Origin: CAZIAK01 sp964537035
Lineage (GTDB): Bacteria; Planctomycetota; B15-G4
Direction: 5' to 3'
NCBI GenBank assembly: GCA_964537035.1
Contig: CAZIAK010000018.1
Span: 1-64,000 of the forward strand
Length of the DNA: 64,000 bases
Of the stretch, positions 10,721 through 17,014 are shown one piece after another. The position numbers were made by a program, and so were the translations under genes. Each line of letters opens with the position of its first letter. Position 1 is the first letter of the stretch. A model generated the notes under the pieces. It was given only the letters and a program-made list of their open reading frames with translations. It ran no database searches and was not told the DNA's origin.

Positions 10721-11815
10721 ATGATCGAGTTTCACGCTCTCCTCGCGGCGGCCCTGTTCGCCTGCAGCGCGACGGTCTCAGACGAAACCGCGAGCCAGCC
10801 CGTCGAGCTGGGCCAGGTGCAATGGAACCGCGACCATGACAAGGCCTTCGCTCAGGCCCAGGCGAAGAACCTCCCCGTGTTCTTGTTGTTCCAGGAGATC
10901 CCTGGCTGAAGCACCTGCCAGGGCTTCGGTCGAGGCCCCCTCTCCCACCCCCTGCTCACGGAAGCCATCGAAGACAGCTTCATCCCCCTGGCCATCCACA
11001 ACAACAAGCCCGGGGACGACAAGGTCATCTTGGAGCGCTACGACGAGCCCGCCTGGAACAACCCGGTGGTGCGCTTCTTCGCCCCGGACGGCGACGAGCT
11101 GCTGCAACGCAAAGATCACGTCTGGGACGCCGAGCCCCTGGCCGCGCGCATGATCGCCGCCCTCGCCGCCGCTGAGCACCCCGTGCCCGGCTACCTGACC
11201 CTGGCCCACGAAGAGCTGCGAGAGGACGGGCTCGCCCAGGCGGTGTTCTCCATGGCCTGCTTCTGGAAGGGCGAAGCGGCCTACGGCGGCCAGCCAGGGG
11301 TGCACTCGACCCGTGCCGGATGGCTCGACGGCCGGGAGGTGGTCGAGGTCACCTACGACCCTGAGCTGCTGCCGTTTCAAGACCTCCTCGCGGCAGGGTT
11401 AGCGGACAGCTGTGCCGACCGGGTCTGGGTTGCTGACCCAGCCCAACAAGCCCAAGCCAGGGACCTGCTCGGCGGCCACGTCGCCGTGGCGGTCCGTGAT
11501 GGCGACGACGTGGCCAGCGACGCAAAGACCAGCGACCAGAAGTTCTATCTTCGGCGCTCTGCCATGAACCACTTGCCTCTGACGCCACTGCAAGCCACGC
11601 GAGCCAACGCCCTGCTGGCCCCGGACGCAGACGGCGATACGGCCCAGGCCCTCGCCGAAATCCTCAGCCCACGGCAACGAGCCCTGCTCACAGCCATCGA
11701 GGCGACACTGAGCAAGATGCCCGCCGCGCTGGACGGCCTGGAGCGGCCGGACGCGCTCGCAGATCTGCCCGGCTACGAAGCCGACCTGGAGCGACGACTC
11801 GACCCGGGGCGATGA
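10721..11815 (+). CDS. Selenoprotein 1: exported thioredoxin-like protein with UGA-encoded Sec and an MsrA-like C-terminal region
   Basis: Read through the TGA at 10907-10909, one frame gives 364 residues. A GGAG sits 7 bases before the ATG at 10721. An N-terminal hydrophobic segment precedes a thioredoxin-like domain (NLPVFLLFQEIPG, then Sec63-Ser-Thr-Cys66, QGFG). The TGA stands at the first position of a CxxC motif and the frame continues coherently. A stem-loop at 10921-10938 fits a bacterial SECIS. Residues about 175-215 resemble MsrA (ACFWKGEAAYGGQPG, Cys180; EVVEVTYDP), but the GHAE segment with the catalytic Glu is missing. A helical tail with QKFYLRRS and PLTPLQATRANALL ends the protein. 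The 3' end overlaps the opposite gene by 43 bases. The alternative, a nonsense mutation, is unlikely given the SECIS and two sibling cases. Confidence 0.85.
10921..10938 (+). promoter_or_regulatory. Bacterial SECIS-like stem-loop for selenoprotein 1
   Basis: Arms 10921-10927 and 10932-10938 form seven pairs (one G-U wobble) around the loop GGTC. The loop starts after 18 bases from the TGA at 10907-10909. From memory, the E. coli fdhF SECIS also has a GGUC apical loop 18 nt after its UGA. SelB binds this kind of loop, so this is strong support for selenocysteine insertion. Confidence 0.8.
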
Positions 11816-12747
11816 GCGCCTCGGGTTGCGCCCGTGTGCCTGCCCGGGCTTGCGTCACGACGACCACGCCGGTGTGCACCGAGAAGTCTGCGACGCGGCG
11901 AGCGCCCGACCACCAGCGCGCCCACAAGCATGGGCAAGGCCAGGGTCAGCGAGTCCGCAATCAGCATGGCCAGGACGCCCGAGGCCGCGACGGTTGAGGC
12001 TTGCACGCCGCTGAGCCGTGGCGCCCGGGGATGCTCAGCCACCACCACCAGCAACCTCAGCGCCGCGAACACGGCCAGCCCGATGGTCGCGTGCTCGGCC
12101 ACGTGGATGTGTCCACCCCAGTGCATGCGCCAGGGGGCGTCCCAGGCCACGGCGTACGCAGCACCGAGGATGATCAACGCAGAAACAGCCGTGATACAAA
12201 GGGGGAAACGCTCTCCCCGTTCGCTGTCCTCGCTCGCACGGTCCTCGTCGTGCTGAGGGCCCGCAATGGCAGCAGCCAACCCCATCTGCAAGACGGGGAC
12301 GCACAGCAGCAGCCACTGCACCTGGTGCAGGTCGGTGAGCATGAGCTCTCGCTCGCTGAATGAGGCGACCTGCCCCAAGAGCGAGCGCCCGGCACAGGCA
12401 TCGAAAAGGACCGCCAAGCCGAAGCCCGTGGCCAAGAGCCCCCGGGCCACAGCTGCGCTCACGCCCTCCGCGCTGCCTTCCCTGCTGGAGAGCAACAAAT
12501 GCACCGCCACGCAGGCCACAGCCAGTGGTCCCAACAGCCCGCCCAAGGCCAGGGCCCCCAGCACTGCGAGCCCTGCAGAAGGTCGACGCTGGGCCAGAGC
12601 CTGAGCGCCCAGCGCGCCGCCCAACAAGAGCAGGGCGGGCTTCATGGCAGTCGCTGGCACTGCGCTCAGATGTCCCTCGGCGAACGACGCCAGCAACACC
12701 CCCCAGCCCAGGGCCAGAGCGCTCGCTGACTGAAGCTGTCTGCTCAT
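11773..12747 (-). CDS. Multi-pass membrane protein of unknown function
   Basis: A 324-residue protein with about seven to eight hydrophobic segments (for example ALALGWGVLLASFA, AGLAVLGALALGGLLGPLA and WLLLCVPVLQMGLAAAIAG), so an inner-membrane protein. A histidine-bearing motif, HWGGHIHVAEHATIGL, lies near the sixth segment and might bind a metal or haem; that is speculation. From about residue 280 the sequence turns suddenly Arg/Ser/Gly-rich, while another frame of the same strand stays hydrophobic, so a frameshift near 11890 is possible. It converges on selenoprotein 1 with a 43-base overlap and is divergent from phosphofructokinase. Confidence 0.65.
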   Translation of the reverse strand: MSRQLQSASALALGWGVLLASFAEGHLSAVPATAMKPALLLLGGALGAQALAQRRPSAGLAVLGALALGGLLGPLAVACVAVHLLLSSREGSAEGVSAAVARGLLATGFGLAVLFDACAGRSLLGQVASFSERELMLTDLHQVQWLLLCVPVLQMGLAAAIAGPQHDEDRASEDSERGERFPLCITAVSALIILGAAYAVAWDAPWRMHWGGHIHVAEHATIGLAVFAALRLLVVVAEHPRAPRLSGVQASTVAASGVLAMLIADSLTLALPMLVGALVVGRSPRRRLLGAHRRGRRDASPGRHTGATRGAHRPGSSRRSRSAS

Positions 12748-12933
12748 CTCCACGTCCACAGGGTCGCAGAAACTACGGCCCATAGAGGATTGATTCGGCA
12801 AAGAGCCTTGCTGCCCCCATCTCTTGTCCGGGGCAGAGCGAATCACGATGATTTGACGATTCGCTCCATCGCGCCACGATGGCTGCACCTGAACGCCGCA
12901 AGAGAAACGGCGCGCCCTCCCGCCGAGAGACAC

Positions 12934-14223
12934 ATGCTGAGTCAGAGCGAGTTGCAGATTGAGCGCCTGGGAAACGCCACCCACGCCTCGCCCCTGGCCA
13001 TGCAAGGCCGGCGCATCGAGTGCGTGTCGGACGCCGCGCGTGTGCGCTTCGTCGCCGAGACCGGCCCCCATGTCAGCGAAGCCGAGGCCGCGCTGTGCTT
13101 CGAGAAGGCGGGGCCGCGCGAGAAGATCTTCTTTGATCCCCGGCACACCACCGCCGCCATCGTCACCTGCGGCGGGCTGGCTCCCGGGTTGAACAACGTG
13201 ATCCGTTCGGTGTACCAGGAGCTCACCGACAACTACGGCGTCCGTCGGGTGCTCGGCATTCGTGAGGGCTACCGCGGCTTGGTGGCCGGGTCCGGGCTGC
13301 CCCCCGTCGTGCTCAGCGAGCTCGCCGTGGACCACATCCACGAACGGGGCGGCACCTTGCTGGGCACGTCGCGAGGGCCGCAAGACCCGACGGCCATGGT
13401 CGACTTCATGGTGGCGCAGTCCATCGACGTCTTGTTCTGCGTCGGCGGCGACGGCACGCAGCGGGGCGCCCACGTGATCCGCGAGGAGATCACCCGGCGA
13501 GATCTGCCCATGGCCATCGTGGGCATCCCCAAGACCATCGACAACGACGTGCCCTTCGTGTGGCTGTCCTTCGGCCACGTCACAGCACTCTCCCAGGCCG
13601 AGAAGGTCCTGCGGGCGGCGCACACCGAGGCTCAAGCCGCCCCGAATGGCCTGGGCCTGGTGAAACTCATGGGACGGAACGCCGGCTTCATCGCTGCAGG
13701 AGCCGCGGTGGCCAGCCAAGAGGCCAACTTCGTGCTGGTGCCCGAGGTGCCCTTCCCCCTGGAGCGCTTTCTCGACACCTTGCAGCAGCGCATCGTCGAC
13801 CACGGACACGCACTGGTGGTCGTCGCCGAAGGAGCGGGCCAGCATCTGCTCCACGCAGACAGCGACAGCGCAACCGACGCCTCAGGCAACCGCCTGCACC
13901 AGGACATCGGCCTGTTTCTCAGCGACGCCATCAAGAAGCACTTCGCCGCCGCCAAGATCGATCTCAACCTCAAGTACTTCGACCCGGGCTACTTGATCCG
14001 CAGCGTGCCCGCCACGGCTTGGGATCGCATCTTGAGCGACCACATGGCCCGCCACGCCGTGCACGCCGCCATGACCGGCCGCACAGACGTGCTCATCGGC
14101 TTTCTTCATGGGACATTCCTGCACGTGCCCATCTCCACGGCCATCGCAGAGAAGAAGCACATGGAGATCCCCGGAGACCTCTGGGCCGCCGTGTTGAGCA
14201 CCACAGGGCAGCCGAGCTGGTAG
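12934..14223 (+). CDS. ATP-dependent 6-phosphofructokinase, plant/TP0108-like type
   Basis: A 429-residue enzyme that phosphorylates fructose 6-phosphate in glycolysis. Conserved parts are the N-terminal loop IVTCGGLAPGLNNV, GGDGT at 171-175, PKTIDND at 199-205, and the MGRNAGFIA segment. Gly in GGDGT together with Lys in PKTIDND is the pattern of the plant-type and spirochaete TP0108-like ATP enzymes; pyrophosphate-dependent forms have GGDD. The start is the ATG at 12934; the frame is open to 12790 but the upstream part is not family-like. It stands alone and is divergent from the membrane protein. ATP use is predicted from motifs only. Confidence 0.9.
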   Translation: MLSQSELQIERLGNATHASPLAMQGRRIECVSDAARVRFVAETGPHVSEAEAALCFEKAGPREKIFFDPRHTTAAIVTCGGLAPGLNNVIRSVYQELTDNYGVRRVLGIREGYRGLVAGSGLPPVVLSELAVDHIHERGGTLLGTSRGPQDPTAMVDFMVAQSIDVLFCVGGDGTQRGAHVIREEITRRDLPMAIVGIPKTIDNDVPFVWLSFGHVTALSQAEKVLRAAHTEAQAAPNGLGLVKLMGRNAGFIAAGAAVASQEANFVLVPEVPFPLERFLDTLQQRIVDHGHALVVVAEGAGQHLLHADSDSATDASGNRLHQDIGLFLSDAIKKHFAAAKIDLNLKYFDPGYLIRSVPATAWDRILSDHMARHAVHAAMTGRTDVLIGFLHGTFLHVPISTAIAEKKHMEIPGDLWAAVLSTTGQPSW

Positions 14224-14296
14224 GCCCTCGCACCGCAATGAGCACGGCGTGCACCTCGTCGCTCAGCTGTTCGACGCCCACCCAGGCTCGGTCAGC

Positions 14297-14629
14297 TCAG
14301 GACGGCGCGGGCGCGATGCCCATCAAGAGGGTCAGACGTTGCTCGCCTCGGTTCTCGACGCCATGGCGCAGACCCGCGGGAGCCCAGACCAGCTCACCCG
14401 GCCCCGCAGTCTGTGTGTCGTCGCCCAGGGTGAACAGGCCGCGACCGTCTACCACGAAGTAGAACTTGTCCTGATCGGCGTGGTCGTGGGGTGTCTGCAC
14501 CTGGCCCGGTTCCAGGCAGTTGAGGCCCAGCATGAGCTGCTCGCCCCGAAACAGCGTGGTCTTGTAGAACTTCTCATCGCGGCTGCCCACGTGGTCGGCG
14601 ATGGCGGTGATCAAGCCTGCGGTGTCCAT
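14297..14629 (-). CDS. Small cupin-domain protein
   Basis: A 110-residue single-domain cupin. Motif 1 is visible as PGQVQTPHDHADQDKFYFV, with metal-ligand candidates His-Asp-His and a following acidic residue. Motif 2 is GPGELVWAPAGLRHGVEN with its His. No signal peptide, so cytoplasmic. It starts 12 bases after the rhodanese gene on the same strand, suggesting an operon. Such stand-alone cupins bind a metal and may be small dioxygenases, isomerases or binding proteins; the substrate cannot be read from the sequence. Confidence 0.85.
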   Translation of the reverse strand: MDTAGLITAIADHVGSRDEKFYKTTLFRGEQLMLGLNCLEPGQVQTPHDHADQDKFYFVVDGRGLFTLGDDTQTAGPGELVWAPAGLRHGVENRGEQRLTLLMGIAPAPS

Positions 14630-14641
14630 GGTCAGATCCTC

Positions 14642-14956
14642 TCAGCCACGCTCTTCGGGGAAGTTGCCGCGCCAGGCCTCGAAGCCGCCGGACATGCTGC
14701 AGACGTCGGTGAAGCCCTTCTGCAGCAGGAAGGCCGTGCCCCCACGACTCGAGTTGCCGTGGTAGCAGTAGACGACGATGGGCTTGTCTTTCGGAGTGTC
14801 CTCGACGAAGTCCTCGATGTTCTCGTCGGTGCCGAGCACCGCACCGGGAACATGGGCCGCTGAGAAACTGGCCGGGTCACGCACATCGAGGAACAGCGTG
14901 TCGCCCGCAGCGAGGCGCACTGCGGCCGTGGGCACGTCAATCTCGGGGATATCCAT
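14642..14956 (-). CDS. glpE: Single-domain rhodanese, GlpE-type thiosulfate sulfurtransferase
   Basis: A 104-residue cytoplasmic sulfurtransferase, near the length of E. coli GlpE (108). The active-site loop is CYHGNSSR with catalytic Cys64, almost identical to the GlpE loop. LFLDVRDPASFSAAHVPGA is the CH2A-type N-terminal signature. It transfers sulfane sulfur from thiosulfate to thiol acceptors or thioredoxin. The ATG at 14956 (MDIPEIDV) is chosen because the longer frame to 15175 is not conserved. First gene of a likely two-gene operon with the cupin. Its active site uses an ordinary TGC cysteine codon. Confidence 0.88.
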   Translation of the reverse strand: MDIPEIDVPTAAVRLAAGDTLFLDVRDPASFSAAHVPGAVLGTDENIEDFVEDTPKDKPIVVYCYHGNSSRGGTAFLLQKGFTDVCSMSGGFEAWRGNFPEERG

Positions 14957-15044
14957 GGCGGCATGGTAGCGACGCGGGGCTCCAGGGCCAGAGGAGCCAC
15001 CCATGAAGCCGATCAGCCGACGCCCCGTCTCTCCCAAACGCAAG

Positions 15045-15084
15045 CGGCCCCCGAGATCGACCCTTCGGCCGACCTCGGGGGCCG
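15045..15084 (-). terminator. Strong stem-loop after the M43 metalloprotease gene
   Basis: Perfect 11-base arms at 15045-15055 and 15074-15084 with further partial pairing inside, 14 bases after the stop at 15099. On the minus strand it is followed by a short T-containing stretch but no long U-tract. It separates the metalloprotease from the rhodanese gene. Confidence 0.65.
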
Positions 15085-15098
15085 TTGATCGCAAAGCG

Positions 15099-16715
15099 TC
15101 AGTAGTTGACGGTCGACGTGTTGCTGCAGGCCCCGCCACCGGTCTCACAGACCTGGTAGACCAGGGTGCCGCCACCCTTCAGGCCCGTGTTGTGCGTGGC
15201 AAAACCCGTGTTGGCCACCGTGCCCACGAGGCTTCCATCGACGAAGACATCGACGTTCGCCGTGGTGGCGCCCGTGTAGGTCAGGTCGACAGACAGCTTG
15301 CCCTTCACCTTGTAGCCGTTGGTGGAGAGCGTGATGGCCCCTCCACCCACGGACGTCACGGTGACGCTCACCGAAGCCGAGCCCGTCTTGCCGCCCGAAT
15401 CCGTGACCTGCGCCGTGACCGTGTGCAGGCCCACGGAGAGCGTGGCGTTGACCGACGACCCTGTGCCCAGGGCGCCATCAAGGTTGCTCGACCACGAGAG
15501 GCCACTGGTCAGGTTGCCATCTTCGGCATCGCTGGCGCTGGCCGTGAAGGTGATCGCCGTGCCATCCACAACCGACGTGCCGTTGGACGGAGCGCTGATC
15601 GATACCACAGGCGCGGCGTTGACCGGACCGCCAGTCGACGCCAGATCCACGCGGAAGTTCTCCATGGTGCAGCGCATGCGACGCGACTGTTCCTCGGAGA
15701 ACTCGTACATGCAGATGTCGTCAGAGTAGTCTAGATAGTTGTGGGTGGGATCGACGCTGCCGCAGGTGCTACGGGTGCAAGGCGAGTAGTTGGGCCCTGA
15801 CTCCGGGTTCGTGTCGCAGATCAGGTCGCCGTTGCTGTTGCACCCTGACGTGCTCGCGCAGCCACCCTGGAACGTGTGGTACAGGCCCAGGTAGTGGCCC
15901 ACCTCGTGGGTCGTGGTGCGACCGAGGTTGTAGGGAGGGCCGATGGGCGCGTTGGCACCGAAGGACGTCCACAGGATGCGCACGCCGTCGAAGCTCTGCC
16001 CCACCACACCGCCGCCGCTGGGCACGTAGGCGTAGCCCAGGTTGCCGCCCGCAAGATTGGTGTAGATGTTCAGGTAGCGGTTCGTGTCCCAGCCGATGGC
16101 CGCCGCGTAGTTGCCCTTGTCGTTGTACCACTTGCTGCTGACGTGGCGTTCGATGCCCGTCGTGGGGTTGCCATCGGGGTCGGTGTCGGCCAGGACGAAC
16201 TGGATGTTCGTGTTGGTACCGCCCGCGCCATTGGTGCCAGCCATGGCGCCGAAGTCCTCGTTGAGGATGTCGATCTGGCTGAATACGGCGGCGTCGCTCA
16301 CAGCGCCCGAGCCATTGCCGTGCTGCAGGATGTGCACCACCACGGGAATCACGTAGTTCGTGCCACCCGCCGGCGCGTACTGGCTGGACGGGTTGGTGGC
16401 CGTCGAACTGCAGTCAGCTGTGGCGAAGTAGGAAGGCGCCGAGCCATCTACAGGAGAGATGGCGCCGCAGCGCAAGCCGTTGTCCTTGAAGAAGTCAGAG
16501 TTCACGTAGTCGGACCAGTCGGCGAACACAAACGTGTTCAGGCCATCGGTGGCCAACACGGCGCCGCGGTCGGTCTCGAAGACCTGCACAGGGCTGTCGG
16601 GGGCCAGAGGGTCGGCCCCAACCTGCTGGGCCTGCAACTCAGGGGCTGATACCAGGGCTCCAAGCGCAAGAACAAGCGCGGAGACACGACGCAACGCAGC
16701 GTGGAATGGAGACAT
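15099..16715 (-). CDS. Secreted M43 (pappalysin-type) zinc metalloprotease with Ig-like domain
   Basis: A 538-residue exported protease. The ATG at 16715 is preceded by GGAGG 11 bases upstream and gives a signal peptide ending PELQAQ. The zinc site is HEVGHYLGLYH with ligands His270, His274 and His280, the extended metzincin motif HExxHxxGxxH of family M43. Cysteine pairs around GGCASTSGCNSNGD fit extracellular disulfides. An Ig-like/cadherin-like domain (VVSISAPSNGT to SVSVTV) spans about 375-465. A final small beta domain with GGACS ends the protein. Likely digests proteins outside the cell. Divergent from the first ECF sigma fusion gene. Confidence 0.88.
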   Translation of the reverse strand: MSPFHAALRRVSALVLALGALVSAPELQAQQVGADPLAPDSPVQVFETDRGAVLATDGLNTFVFADWSDYVNSDFFKDNGLRCGAISPVDGSAPSYFATADCSSTATNPSSQYAPAGGTNYVIPVVVHILQHGNGSGAVSDAAVFSQIDILNEDFGAMAGTNGAGGTNTNIQFVLADTDPDGNPTTGIERHVSSKWYNDKGNYAAAIGWDTNRYLNIYTNLAGGNLGYAYVPSGGGVVGQSFDGVRILWTSFGANAPIGPPYNLGRTTTHEVGHYLGLYHTFQGGCASTSGCNSNGDLICDTNPESGPNYSPCTRSTCGSVDPTHNYLDYSDDICMYEFSEEQSRRMRCTMENFRVDLASTGGPVNAAPVVSISAPSNGTSVVDGTAITFTASASDAEDGNLTSGLSWSSNLDGALGTGSSVNATLSVGLHTVTAQVTDSGGKTGSASVSVTVTSVGGGAITLSTNGYKVKGKLSVDLTYTGATTANVDVFVDGSLVGTVANTGFATHNTGLKGGGTLVYQVCETGGGACSNTSTVNY

Positions 16716-17014
16716 CAAGACGGAGTCCTCCCAAAGAAAACTACGGACCGGGTTCGGGGGAACACCCTGGCGAACTGCCCGTTGCCAGGGACGGCGTCAC
16801 CCTACCAGCACCTGGCGCGACTGTGGCGGCGAGATTCTCCAACGGCGCAGCAGATGGCCAGAACATGTAGCTCGATCCACGACGGGTATCCAGAGCAAGG
16901 CTCGCCGCCCTGAGGCGCGGGCAGGCCAGACAAGCCGTAGCTTCCGCGATCGAGCATCGTCCCCCGCATTTCGGTCACACTGGGACGACGGGTGCCGTCT
17001 CATCAGGCAGAGAC
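16716..17014. other. Divergent promoter region between the metalloprotease and the sigma fusion gene
   Basis: No gene is supported in these 299 bases. It contains the inverted repeat described separately at 16765-16790. Both flanking genes start here, so it must hold two promoters, but no clear -35/-10 pair could be picked by eye. Confidence 0.5.
16765..16790. repeat. Inverted repeat in the divergent promoter region
   Basis: Arms 16765-16771 (CCCTGGC) and 16784-16790 (GCCAGGG) pair perfectly, and inner bases AAC/GTT pair after one bulge, leaving a five-base loop. It lies about 50 bases upstream of the metalloprotease start. It could be an operator or a leader hairpin. Confidence 0.4.

Noticed and set aside
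10718..11815. Two separate short genes (10718-10909 and 11030-11815) or a pseudogene
   Set aside because: Both lie in one frame, the break is a TGA exactly at the first Cys of CxxC, and a SECIS-like hairpin follows. The second would need a TTG start with no Shine-Dalgarno.
12748..13854. N-terminal half of a 693-residue minus-strand frame overlapping phosphofructokinase
   Set aside because: This part is antisense to a clear enzyme gene and has no motif; only the membrane protein starting at 12747 is supported.
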